From UBA5794 sp963714375 (GTDB lineage: Bacteria; Actinomycetota; Acidimicrobiia; Spongiisociales; UBA5794), in assembly GCA_963714375.1 (NCBI GenBank), contig CAVQOG010000008.1, positions 248,001-312,000 of the forward strand: a DNA stretch of 64,000 nt. Reading direction: 5' to 3'. Positions 1 through 7,617 of this stretch are shown here, piece after piece (position 1 is the stretch's first letter; each line of letters opens with the position of its first letter). The notes beneath the pieces are model-generated. The model saw only the letters and a list, made by a program, of their open reading frames with translations. It did no database searches and had not been told where the DNA came from. The translations under genes were made by a program, and so were the position numbers.

Positions 1-192
1 TACAACTGGGGCGTGGATGACACGAACCCACCCGATCCATCGACGATCAGGTGGGTTGTGCTCCGGTGGGACTCGTTCCGTGATTTCGACTGGATCGTTG
101 ACGACCTCATCGACAGCGGCGACTTCGTCGTGTTCTACGAGGACCTCCCGTTTACGCTCCTGCGCCGCGTAGATTCACGCTTCAGGGAGTAG
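1..192 (+). CDS. C-terminal end of an unidentified protein (5' end outside window)
   Basis: An open frame enters from the left edge and runs 63 codons to a TAG stop. The fragment is rich in Trp, Asp and Phe (it includes DSFRDFDWIVDDL and DFVVFYEDLPF) and ends in a charged tail. No family can be named from so little. Its last 18 bases overlap the 3' end of the convergent hydrolase gene, which is common for densely packed convergent pairs. Frame continuity and an Asp/Glu/Trp composition typical of coding sequence support it as a real gene end. Confidence 0.6.
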   Translation, partial: YNWGVDDTNPPDPSTIRWVVLRWDSFRDFDWIVDDLIDSGDFVVFYEDLPFTLLRRVDSRFRE

Positions 193-1050
193 CACCTGTT
201 CCCAGGTCCTGAATACCTGCATCGTCGTGTCGGGCGATTCGATCATCGGGATGTGGCCGATCCCTTCGAGATAGACAACCGACCAGTCCGGACGTTGGCG
301 GGCTATCCACATGGCTGTTTCGGGTTGGACGACCGTGTCGGCTGATCCCTGAATGAGGAGGGTTGGCTGCGTCACTCTGTGGAGTGCTCGCAGGAAATGC
401 CTTTTGGTCAGAACGTATCGTGCAATGGATCGGCTCGCATTTGCCAACGCATGTGGTGACCAAGGCTGCCTACGACGCAGCTCGGCGATCTCAAGTGCAT
501 CGGCAAATGCTACGTCTGAGACAATCGTCGGGTCGGCAGCGACGAATTCGTACGACTCCCTCACCCCCGCTTCTGGAGTTCGCTCGGCACGGTATCGCTC
601 CACAACGGCGGGTCCGATTCCGGGGATCATGGATGTACCGAGGGTCATCGTTGTTCGGGCGTTGAGCCGAGACCAGCTTGCGACCGGCCCCGCCGGATCG
701 ACAAGTACAAGCGCCGAAACCCGATCGGGGTACTGACCTGCAGCGAGGATCGATATGAGACCACCCATCGAGTTTCCAACCAAGAGCGCGGGGCCGCCGT
801 AGTCGTCGATGATGTCCGCCACCAGTTGCGCGTTCGCCTCGACCGTGACCCCGCGTCCGAGCGGCTCGGTATAGCCGAAACCAACCAGGTCGGGTGCAAT
901 CACCCGGTGCGTCTTGGCCAGATCGCCAGCGATGAGGCGCCAGTTGTATGCCGATCCTTCGAGCCCATGGACGCAGACCGCCAGCGGTCCCGTGCCGCCG
1001 TACTCAAGGATCGAGACCGGACCCCCGATGTCAATCGTGGTTCGGTTCAT
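175..1050 (-). CDS. Alpha/beta-fold hydrolase
   Basis: A 291-residue alpha/beta hydrolase. The oxyanion-hole motif VHGLEG lies near residues 27-32, the nucleophile elbow GNSMGG has Ser94, and the likely acid Asp (QGSAD, about 238) and His (GIGH, about 266) complete the triad. The ATG at 1050 is preferred because a longer frame would run back into the GNAT gene; the new start leaves 58 bp after that gene's stop. The length and motif order fit the esterase/epoxide hydrolase/lactonase superfamily, but the substrate cannot be told. It lies downstream of the acetyltransferase on the same strand, possibly co-transcribed. Convergent overlap with the gene at the left edge. Confidence 0.88.
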   Translation of the reverse strand: MNRTTIDIGGPVSILEYGGTGPLAVCVHGLEGSAYNWRLIAGDLAKTHRVIAPDLVGFGYTEPLGRGVTVEANAQLVADIIDDYGGPALLVGNSMGGLISILAAGQYPDRVSALVLVDPAGPVASWSRLNARTTMTLGTSMIPGIGPAVVERYRAERTPEAGVRESYEFVAADPTIVSDVAFADALEIAELRRRQPWSPHALANASRSIARYVLTKRHFLRALHRVTQPTLLIQGSADTVVQPETAMWIARQRPDWSVVYLEGIGHIPMIESPDTTMQVFRTWEQVLLPEA

Positions 1051-1108
1051 CAGGTGATCCCGAGACCGTGCAGAAAAGCCGACGGATCGTTGTATTTGAT
1101 GGGTGCGG

Positions 1109-1669
1109 TCATGGTTCAAGAGCGTAGAGGTCGCGATCTTGAAACTCTTCGGCGAAGCTGGCGCGATTGATGCGATACAGCACGTGTATGTCACCGCCCA
1201 TCGGGTGCGCAAAGTCGCCGTCGAGGTCCCGCGTCATCCCGACGCGCTCCATCACCGATCGCGATGGGGTGTTGTCTGGCACTGTGACAGCCACGATTTC
1301 ACTTGTACCTCTGTCGAACATGAACGCAACCGAGGCAATTGCTCCCTCGGTTGCATAACCCTCGCCCCAGTAATCGGGATGAAGTCGCCAGCCGATCTCG
1401 ACTGCTGGTGCGAACGGTGATGCGTGTGCATGCCATGCGGGGCCGATGACTCCAATGAACTCTCGTGTCTCGCGCAGTTCGGCTACGAAGAATGTGAAGC
1501 CGTACCGTTCGAATTCCCTCTGCCAACGACGAACGGTTCCCGCGGTCTGGGACCGTGTCATGACCGTGGGGAAGTACTCCATGATCTTCGGGTTGGCATT
1601 GTGTTGAGCGAATGCATCGATGTCGTCGTCGGTCCATGGACGCAACCGAAGTCGCTCAGTGATGATCAT
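1109..1669 (-). CDS. GNAT-family N-acetyltransferase (RimJ/RimL-like)
   Basis: A 186-residue protein opening with ITERLRLRPWTDDDID, the usual start of RimJ/RimL-type (Acetyltransf_3) GNAT enzymes. The acetyl-CoA-binding core is visible as EIGWRLHPDYWGEGYATEG near residues 90-110, followed by the N-terminal part of the last helix (NTPSRSVMERVGM). The family transfers an acetyl group from acetyl-CoA to an amine on a protein N-terminus or small molecule; the acceptor here is unknown. It is followed on the same strand by the hydrolase, with 58 bp between them, and preceded by a region containing heptad repeats. Confidence 0.9.
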   Translation of the reverse strand: MIITERLRLRPWTDDDIDAFAQHNANPKIMEYFPTVMTRSQTAGTVRRWQREFERYGFTFFVAELRETREFIGVIGPAWHAHASPFAPAVEIGWRLHPDYWGEGYATEGAIASVAFMFDRGTSEIVAVTVPDNTPSRSVMERVGMTRDLDGDFAHPMGGDIHVLYRINRASFAEEFQDRDLYALEP

Positions 1670-1689
1670 GGCGTGAGGCTATCCAGGCA

Positions 1690-1775
1690 CAGAAGTCAGA
1701 AGTCAAGAGTCCAGCTTGCTGGACTCCAAGGCACCGGACAACGCCCGGTTCCCGACTTCAGACGTCAGATCGACT
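1690..1775. repeat. Heptad repeat cluster (TCAGAAG word)
   Basis: The intergenic stretch has AGAAGTCAGAAGTCA at 1690-1705 and, 50 bp on, the inverted form CGACTTCAGACGTCAG near 1753-1768. The period is 7 bp. It lies between the cupin stop and the GNAT start. It is one of the heptad family discussed in the findings. Confidence 0.6.
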
Positions 1776-1798
1776 TGATCACGAACGGCTGGCGAGTC

Positions 1799-2197
1799 CT
1801 AGTGGTGATGGTGCTCGTCGGCATCGGATTCGGCTTTGGTTTGGTGCACCGTGCCGTCAGGGTGTTCTGGCGGTGAGTAGATCGAGTACAGCTTGACGTC
1901 CTCGTCTCCTGTATTGACGATGTTGTGCCATAGTCCGGCTGGAACGATGATTGCCCAGTCGTCTTCGATTTCATGGCTCTCATCGACAGCGTCGCTTGAT
2001 GTGCCGAAATCGACACGTGCGGTGCCCTGTTCCAGTCTGAGGAACTGATCAAGATTTCCGTGGGCTTCCCAGCCGACCTCTCCGCCGGGCGGAACCGACA
2101 TGACGGTGAGTTGGCTGTGCGCACCCGTTTGGATCACCGTTCGGAAGTTGTTGTTGTCCTTGGTGACTTGCTCAATATTCCCTACCCAGCCCAACAC
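1799..2197 (-). CDS. Cupin-domain protein with a His-rich C-terminus
   Basis: A single-domain cupin of 132 residues. It begins LGWVGNIEQVTKDNNNFRTV, matching the opening of small cupins of the mannose-6-phosphate-isomerase-like group. Cupin motif 1 is degenerate (HGNLDQFLRLEQG) and motif 2 reads VPAGLWHNIVNTG. The GTG at 2197 is chosen because GAAGGGAG lies directly upstream and the family homology begins there; a TTG 3 bp further in is also possible. The tail is acidic and ends in DADEHHHH, a possible metal-binding end. Function is unknown. It is divergent from the DUF2461 gene, separated by heptad repeats. Confidence 0.82.
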   Translation of the reverse strand: MLGWVGNIEQVTKDNNNFRTVIQTGAHSQLTVMSVPPGGEVGWEAHGNLDQFLRLEQGTARVDFGTSSDAVDESHEIEDDWAIIVPAGLWHNIVNTGDEDVKLYSIYSPPEHPDGTVHQTKAESDADEHHHH

Positions 2198-2276
2198 AAG
2201 GCTCCCTTCGCTGCTGTACCTTGACTCTAACGATCCTGGGTAGGGCGAATACCGCAGGGAAGTGTGCCTGTCGGGT

Positions 2277-2309
2277 GTCTGACGTCTGACTTCTGATGTC
2301 AGACTTCTT
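2277..2309. repeat. Heptad repeat cluster between divergent genes
   Basis: TGTCTGACGTCTGACTTCTGATGTCAGACTT: repeats of the TCTGACn word with 7-bp spacing, ending in an inverted copy (GATGTCAGAC). It occupies the region where promoters of both the cupin and the DUF2461 gene would be expected, and contains an in-frame ATG (2296) that is probably not the real start. Confidence 0.6.
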
Positions 2310-2331
2310 CCATCCCGTGTCCCACACCGAT

Positions 2332-3051
2332 ATGTTGGATGAGACGAAAGGGCCTCAGTTGCGCCAGACATACTTCACTCCTGCGTTGTTCAGATTCCTT
2401 CATGAACTTGAGGACAACAACAACCGTCCATGGTTCGAAGCGAACAAGGACCGCTACATCCGCACTATCCGAGCGCCCGCAAAGGAATTCATCGCAGATT
2501 TCGAGCCTCGACTGACAGCGATCTCTGACCACTTCGTCGCCGACATCCGCACCAACGGCGGCTCCCTCATGCGCCCGTATCGCGACACGCGCTTCTCGAA
2601 GGACAAGACGCCGTACAAGACCAATGTCGGCATCCAGTTTCGACACGAGATGGGCAAGGATGTCCACGCCCCTGGCTTCTACCTACATCTCGAACCGGGA
2701 GATTGCTGGGCGGGCGTCGGCCTTTGGAATCCCGAAGCGAAGGTGGCCAGACAGATCCGCGATCGAATCTATGAAGAGCCCCAGACGTGGAAGAAGGCTG
2801 CTCGATACAAGTCGTTCACCGAGTCTTGGGACGCCACACCCGCTGACGAAGAGGTTCTCAAACGCATACCCAAGGAGTACGAGGATCCCGAGTTCCCGCT
2901 CGATGTCAGGCGCAAGAGCTTTGTAGCGAGTTCCAAACTGACGCAGAAGGCGGTTACGTCGGAGTCGTTTGATGACGACCTTGCCAACCTCTACAGGAGG
3001 GCGGCGAGCTACAACCAGTTCCTGTGCCACTCCATCGGCCTCCCGTTCTGA
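2332..3051 (+). CDS. DUF2461 family protein
   Basis: A 239-residue protein with the hallmarks of DUF2461 (TIGR02453): FTPALFRFLHELEDNNNRPW followed by FEANKDRY at the N-terminus, then RPYRDTRFSKDKTPYKTN and the LHLEPGDCWAGVGLW strand. The family has no established biochemical role. The ATG at 2332 is preferred over one at 2296, because the latter is inside a heptad repeat and family similarity begins shortly after 2332. Neither start has a good ribosome binding site. Convergent with the TetR gene (43 bp between stops). Confidence 0.88.
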   Translation: MLDETKGPQLRQTYFTPALFRFLHELEDNNNRPWFEANKDRYIRTIRAPAKEFIADFEPRLTAISDHFVADIRTNGGSLMRPYRDTRFSKDKTPYKTNVGIQFRHEMGKDVHAPGFYLHLEPGDCWAGVGLWNPEAKVARQIRDRIYEEPQTWKKAARYKSFTESWDATPADEEVLKRIPKEYEDPEFPLDVRRKSFVASSKLTQKAVTSESFDDDLANLYRRAASYNQFLCHSIGLPF

Positions 3052-3094
3052 GGAAGTTTGCCCTGAGCCAAAAGCTAGGAGCCAAAGAGCTATG

Positions 3095-3649
3095 TCAGCT
3101 CAATTTGCTGGCAGCCTCAAGTGCAAACTTCTCGAATTCGAAGCTCGAGTCGATGGTCCATCGGAAGGCGAGTCCGTCGAGCGCACCGAGGAGGATCTCG
3201 GCCCTCATGGCTGCTGCATCGGGGGTGAGCGTCTCATCGTGGCGCGCCATGGCGTCGGCGAACCGCTCAACACGCCGCAAATGGTGGCGAAGAAATCTTC
3301 GTCGTGCACCGTTTTCTGAGGCCTCCGCGGTTACCGCGGCGATCACATACACCTTGGCCATTTCTGGCTGCTCAGCGAAGAAGCGAATGAATGCCGCGAC
3401 AAGATCGTCGACGGTGTCGGTTCCAGCACCGTCGGGATCCGGATCGACCGCATCGATGGACTCCCGCACGACCCTGATGACAACTTCTTCCTTGGAATCG
3501 AAGAGGTTGTAGAAGCTTCCCGCCTTGACGCCGGCCTCTTCACAGATGGCCTTCAGCGTTGTCGCCTCAAGCCCGCCCTCCGCGAGCAGCGACCGAGTTG
3601 CGTCAACGATCCGTGCTTCAGTGCGGAGTCCAGCTTGATAGCGAGCCAC
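3095..3649 (-). CDS. TetR/AcrR-family transcriptional repressor
   Basis: A 184-residue regulator. The N-terminal HTH domain is clear: TEARIVDATRSLLAEGGLEA, then LKAICEEAGVKAGSFYNLFDSKEEV. The rest is an alpha-helical ligand domain without a recognisable ligand signature. The GTG at 3649 is chosen for its strong ribosome binding site (GGAAGGAA, 7 bp upstream) and because the HTH begins just after. It is divergent from an acyl-CoA dehydrogenase, with two TTGAG-N6-CTCAA inverted repeats in between. By analogy to FadR/PsrA-type TetR repressors, it probably senses an acyl-CoA and represses both itself and the dehydrogenase; that is inference. Confidence 0.92.
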   Translation of the reverse strand: MARYQAGLRTEARIVDATRSLLAEGGLEATTLKAICEEAGVKAGSFYNLFDSKEEVVIRVVRESIDAVDPDPDGAGTDTVDDLVAAFIRFFAEQPEMAKVYVIAAVTAEASENGARRRFLRHHLRRVERFADAMARHDETLTPDAAAMRAEILLGALDGLAFRWTIDSSFEFEKFALEAASKLS

Positions 3650-3695
3650 AGAAGTTCCTTCCAACGGTCTGGCTTGAGCATCGTACTCATAATTC

Positions 3696-3711
3696 TTGAG
3701 TGTGCACTCAA
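3696..3711. promoter_or_regulatory. Probable TetR operator, proximal to the repressor gene
   Basis: TTGAGTGTGCACTCAA is an inverted repeat with perfect 7-bp arms and a 2-bp centre. It sits 46 bp upstream of the tetR start. The outer form TTGAG-N6-CTCAA recurs at 3764-3779, which supports a shared binding site for the adjacent repressor. Confidence 0.7.
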
Positions 3712-3763
3712 AACTCACTCAAAATTCGATAGCAATCCGCCAATTCTGATCGATCACTCAAAG

Positions 3764-3779
3764 TTGAGGGTATACTCAA
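3764..3779. promoter_or_regulatory. Probable TetR operator overlapping the acyl-CoA dehydrogenase promoter
   Basis: TTGAGGGTATACTCAA repeats the TTGAG-N6-CTCAA pattern of the first site. It contains TATACT (3771-3776), a good -10 match, so bound repressor would block the promoter of the dehydrogenase that starts at 3812. An everted copy, CTCAAAGTTGAG, lies at 3757-3768 and overlaps it. No convincing -35 is visible. Confidence 0.7.
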
Positions 3780-3811
3780 ATTACGAATTCACCGAGCCAG
3801 GAGTGCGAGGG

Positions 3812-5614
3812 ATGTCCCACTACAAGACCAATCTTCGTGATGTTGAGTTCAATCTCTTCGAGTTCCTCAACGTCGACAGCTACTTCGGGAAGGAACCCTT
3901 CGAAGACTTCGACAAAGCGACAGCGATGGACTCCCTCAGGGAAGTCGAACGACTCACGGTCGAGGACTTTGCAGCAAGCTGGGTCGACTCGGATCGCAAC
4001 CCTCCTGAGCTCATCGACGGCGAGATCGCGCTTCCCCAGTCGGTGAAGGACAGCCTCGACGCCCTGTTCGACGGAGGTTGGCACCTCTTGGGCATCGACA
4101 AGGGCCTCGGTGGCTATGGAGCGCCAGACGCGCTCCGCTGGGCGGCTGGTGAGATGTTCGTTTCTTCCAACCCCGCAGCGTTCCTGTACGCCTCGAGCGC
4201 CCTGATGGCTCGGGTCATAGCAGCAGTCGGAACAGAGGAGCAACTCGCCAAGTTTGGCCGACCGATGATTGAGAATCGCTGGGGAGCGACCATGGTCCTC
4301 ACCGAGCCGGACGCAGGCTCCGACGTCGGGGCTGGCACATCCAAGGCGGTCCACGTCGAGGGGGACATGTGGCATCTCGAAGGCGTGAAGCGCTTCATCA
4401 CGTCTGGCGAGAATGACTACTTCGAGAACATCATCCACCTTGTGCTCGCTCGTCGCGAAGGCGGGGAACCCGGCACGAAGGGCCTTTCGATGTTCATTGT
4501 TCCCAAGTACGTCGTCAATGACGACGGATCCCTTGGTGAGCGCAACGGAATCAGGGCGACCGGTCTCGAGCACAAAATGGGCATCAAGGGTTCAACGACA
4601 TGCGAACTGTCGATGGGTGTTGATGAACCATGCATCGGATATCTCGTCGGCGATGTTCACGAGGGGATTCGGCAAATGTTTCTCGTCATTGAGGACGCCC
4701 GGATGCTCATCGGGGTGAAATCTGCCGGCACGCTGTCGACGGGCTATCTGAACGCTCTTGACTATGCGAAGGAACGCGTTCAGTCCGCCGATCTCACGAG
4801 GGCGACAGACAAGACCGCCCCTCGTGTTGAAATCATCAGGCATCCCGATGTTCGTCGCATGCTGATGCTTCAGAAGTCATACGCGGAGGGCCTCCGTGCT
4901 CTTTGGATGTACACCGCATGGACCCTTGACAGGATGCGACTCGAATCCGGAGACGAGTATTGGGCGGAGCTCAACGATCTGCTGCTCCCGATGGTGAAGG
5001 GGTACTCGTCCGAGAAGGCGTACGAACTCCTCGCCCAGTCACTCCAGGTGCTCGGTGGCTCGGGTTTCACACAGGACTACCCGATCGAGCAGTACATCCG
5101 TGACGCAAAGATCGACTCCCTGTATGAGGGGACCACTGCCATCCAGGCCTTGGATCTCTTCTTCCGAAAGATTGCCCGCGATCAGGGTCAGACGGTCATG
5201 CGACTCGCCGAGGACATTCTTGCGTACGTCAAAGGTGGCTCTGACGAATTCGCGCCACAACGTCAGGCGCTTGGTGATGCCCTTGAGCAGGTACAGAATC
5301 ACATCGGCGTACTCGTCGGTCACGCAATGGCGTCGATGGAGGATCCCCCTGAGATCTACAAGACCGGTCTCCATACCAACGGTCTGCTCGAAAGCCTGTC
5401 CGAGGTTGTGATCGCCTGGTTGCTGCTTGAGCACGCTGAACGTGCCAGTGCCGCCTTGCCGACCGCAAGTGAGTCCGACACGACGTTCTACGAGGGCAAG
5501 ATTGCATCAGCTCGGTTCTTTGCGGGTGACGCGCTTCCCAAGGTCGCCCTTCGTACCGCGGCAGCGCAGAACGAAACCGGCTGGCTCATGGACATGGCAG
5601 ACGAAGCGTTCTGA
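3812..5614 (+). CDS. Acyl-CoA dehydrogenase (large, ~600-residue type)
   Basis: A 600-residue acyl-CoA dehydrogenase, longer than the ~380-residue classical form because of an N-terminal extension and a C-terminal domain after the catalytic core, as in FadE5/AcdA-like enzymes. FAD-binding motifs TMVLTEPDAGSDVG and RFITSGEND are present. The catalytic base is Glu439 in YEGTTAIQALDL. The family carries out the first FAD-dependent step of fatty-acid beta-oxidation and passes electrons to ETF. The ATG at 3812 follows AGGAGTGCGAGGG. The gene is divergent from a TetR repressor and has an operator across its -10. A paralogue lies at 32398-34167, and an EtfD-like quinone reductase at 11453. Confidence 0.94.
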   Translation: MSHYKTNLRDVEFNLFEFLNVDSYFGKEPFEDFDKATAMDSLREVERLTVEDFAASWVDSDRNPPELIDGEIALPQSVKDSLDALFDGGWHLLGIDKGLGGYGAPDALRWAAGEMFVSSNPAAFLYASSALMARVIAAVGTEEQLAKFGRPMIENRWGATMVLTEPDAGSDVGAGTSKAVHVEGDMWHLEGVKRFITSGENDYFENIIHLVLARREGGEPGTKGLSMFIVPKYVVNDDGSLGERNGIRATGLEHKMGIKGSTTCELSMGVDEPCIGYLVGDVHEGIRQMFLVIEDARMLIGVKSAGTLSTGYLNALDYAKERVQSADLTRATDKTAPRVEIIRHPDVRRMLMLQKSYAEGLRALWMYTAWTLDRMRLESGDEYWAELNDLLLPMVKGYSSEKAYELLAQSLQVLGGSGFTQDYPIEQYIRDAKIDSLYEGTTAIQALDLFFRKIARDQGQTVMRLAEDILAYVKGGSDEFAPQRQALGDALEQVQNHIGVLVGHAMASMEDPPEIYKTGLHTNGLLESLSEVVIAWLLLEHAERASAALPTASESDTTFYEGKIASARFFAGDALPKVALRTAAAQNETGWLMDMADEAF

Positions 5615-5726
5615 ATTCTGACGTCAGACGTCAGACTTCTGAAATCGGTCCTCGGATGTCGGTCCTCGGTCCTCGGTCGTCTGACTTCTGATTTCTGACT
5701 TCTGACGCCCGACATCCGACGTCCGA
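5615..5726. repeat. Composite heptad repeat region
   Basis: This 112-bp gap is almost wholly repeats with 7-bp period. It contains ACGTCAGACGTCAGAC, then GGTCCTCGGTCCTCGGTC, then TGACTTCTGATTTCTGACTT, then CCGACATCCGACGTCCGA. Several different heptamer words follow one another without unique sequence between them. It begins at the stop codon of the dehydrogenase and ends 14 bp before the nitroreductase start. Confidence 0.75.
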
Positions 5727-5739
5727 GTATCGTTCCCGC

Positions 5740-6240
5740 ATGACTTCCTACTACGACTCCATTCTTGGGCTGCGAGCGATACGCCAGTTTGAGGATCGCC
5801 CCGTTTCCGATGCCGATCTCCGAGCCATCCTTGAGGCGGCCCGCTGGACGGGGTCATCAAAGAACTCTCAGAATTGGTCATTTATCGTGATCACCGACCC
5901 CGAACAGAAGACGGCGATCTGTGAGGCAGGCGACTTCATGACCCCGGTTGAGCTGGCCCCGATGATGATCGCGCTGGTTGAGACTCCCGGCGGATACGAA
6001 TTCGATACGGGACGAGTCGCCCAGAACATCATGCTCGCGGCAGATGCCATCGGTTTGGCGACCTGCCCGGTCACACTCCACAAGACCGAGATCGCCGATG
6101 CGGTGCTCGGTCTCCCCGACGGCTACCGGTGTCGATACGGCGTTGCTGTGGGCTATCCGGCCGCGTCTGCCGGTCCTGCGAGATTCGGTGGAAGAAAGCC
6201 GATCGGCCAGCTTGTCCACAGGAACCGGTACGGCGGATGA
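5740..6240 (+). CDS. Nitroreductase-family flavoprotein
   Basis: A 166-residue protein of the nitroreductase (FMN-dependent oxidoreductase) fold. The FMN-phosphate motif RAIRQFEDRPVS is near residues 12-23, GSSKNSQNWSFIV covers the substrate/FMN pocket, and DAIGLATCPVT and GYPA fit the C-terminal FMN contacts. It is short for the family (usually 180-220), with a compact form seen in many actinobacterial members. The substrate is unknown; the family reduces nitroaromatics, quinones or other acceptors with NAD(P)H. It is followed at 40 bp by the racemase-macro gene. There is no clear ribosome binding site, and heptad repeats lie directly upstream. Confidence 0.88.
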   Translation: MTSYYDSILGLRAIRQFEDRPVSDADLRAILEAARWTGSSKNSQNWSFIVITDPEQKTAICEAGDFMTPVELAPMMIALVETPGGYEFDTGRVAQNIMLAADAIGLATCPVTLHKTEIADAVLGLPDGYRCRYGVAVGYPAASAGPARFGGRKPIGQLVHRNRYGG

Positions 6241-6280
6241 TCTTGGCGCTCCACATGCTCGTCACGAACGATCTGGCTGC

Positions 6281-7591
6281 ATGACCCGCGTTGCGGTCTT
6301 TGACTCCGGGATCGGCGGCATCGGCGTTCTCGAGCATCTCAGAGAGCGGGCGCCATGGGCAGATCTCCTGTACCTCGCCGACCACGCCTTCGGGCCGTAC
6401 GGCGAGCGAACGCTCGAAGAGGTTCGTGAACGAACCACGCTGATAGCACGATTCCTGCGATCGGCAGGAGCCGAAGTGGTGGTCATCGCCTGCAACTCAG
6501 CCTCAGCGGCCGCACTTCACCATTTGCGTGACGAACTGCCTGACGTGGAGTTCGTTGGCATGGAGCCTGCCGTGAAACCTGCCGCAGAACAGACCTCCAC
6601 AGGGACGATTGCGGTTCTGGCGACCGATGCAACATTTCAAGGTGAGCTGTTCCAGAGCCTTGTCGGTCGCTTCGCAGGCGATGTGAAGATCATCGAACGC
6701 TCGTGCCCCGGCCTCGCACTTGCCGTTGAACGCGGGGAACCAGTCGGCGACCTGCTTGACGAATACCTGCCGGAGATCGCTGCGTCTGAGGCCGACGTCG
6801 TCGTTCTCGGGTGCACCCACTATCCCCACATTCTTTCGGATATTGCCCTTCGCCTGCCTTCAGGTGTCACGTTCATTGATCCCGCTCCCGCGGTTGTGCG
6901 CCGCGTGATCGAAGTTTCGAGTCGAATGGCGATCGAACTGAAGGGCACCGGGTCCACCGAAATGTGGACGACGTCGCTTGAGACTGACCGATGGGACAAA
7001 CGGGAGTGGACGACGGTCGACATTCCGGCAAACGCCGCAGCGGCCGTCAGCCTCGGCGAAACGACCCTTGTGACCCTCGAGGGAGATATCACTGGCATGC
7101 CGGTCACGGCCATCGTGAATGCTGCGAACGTCGAGCTCACGCATGGAGGCGGTGTGGCGCTCGCGATAGCCACCGCAGGCGGTCCCACGATTGGGGCTGA
7201 GTCCCGCCGCTGGATTGACGAACATGGGCCGTTGGCCCCTGGTATCGCCGCGCTGACATCTGCAGGGGAGATGCCGTCAGAATACGTCGTGCACATCGCC
7301 GGACCGATTCACAGCCCGGATCAAGACAACGAGGGCCTGCTCGCAACTGCAGTCATCGGCGTGCTCGATGCTGCAACCGATCTCGGTGCAACCACATTGG
7401 CGATGCCGGCGATCTCTGCAGGCATCTACGGATATCCACCTGACGAAGCGTGTGCCGTGATCGCTGAGACAGCAGCGTCGTTCCTCTCGGAGGGGGTCAC
7501 ATCGCTGCGATCGGTCCGGCTTGTCGGCTTCGATGAGGCGATGACCGGCCGTTTTGCAGCAGCAATCGCTTCCATGGACATTGTGATCTGA
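6281..7591 (+). CDS. murI: Glutamate racemase fused to a macro domain
   Basis: A 436-residue two-domain protein. Residues 1 to about 225 are a glutamate racemase: FDSGIGG at 7-13, the first catalytic Cys71 in VIACNSASA, and the second Cys178 in VVLGCTHYPH. It should interconvert L- and D-glutamate for peptidoglycan. After a linker of about 35 residues comes a macro domain (about 258-436) with GDITGMPVTAIVNAANVEL, THGGGVALAIATAGG and PAISAGIYGYP. These are the ADP-ribose-binding loops with the two Asn of catalytically active macro domains. Normal MurI is about 260-280 residues, so the C-terminal half is an addition. The two domains share one uninterrupted frame. Start ATG at 6281 coincides with the racemase N-terminus. 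Confidence 0.92.
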   Translation: MTRVAVFDSGIGGIGVLEHLRERAPWADLLYLADHAFGPYGERTLEEVRERTTLIARFLRSAGAEVVVIACNSASAAALHHLRDELPDVEFVGMEPAVKPAAEQTSTGTIAVLATDATFQGELFQSLVGRFAGDVKIIERSCPGLALAVERGEPVGDLLDEYLPEIAASEADVVVLGCTHYPHILSDIALRLPSGVTFIDPAPAVVRRVIEVSSRMAIELKGTGSTEMWTTSLETDRWDKREWTTVDIPANAAAAVSLGETTLVTLEGDITGMPVTAIVNAANVELTHGGGVALAIATAGGPTIGAESRRWIDEHGPLAPGIAALTSAGEMPSEYVVHIAGPIHSPDQDNEGLLATAVIGVLDAATDLGATTLAMPAISAGIYGYPPDEACAVIAETAASFLSEGVTSLRSVRLVGFDEAMTGRFAAAIASMDIVI

Positions 7592-7617
7592 CACGGAGCG
7601 CGCGATATCCTCGCTCC

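Noticed and set aside
2296..2331. Upstream ATG for the DUF2461 gene
   Set aside because: This ATG is inside a heptad repeat and adds 12 residues without family similarity; 2332 is more plausible.
5978..6280. N-terminal extension of the racemase frame across the nitroreductase gene
   Set aside because: The extension overlaps the nitroreductase in another frame; racemase homology begins exactly at the ATG at 6281.
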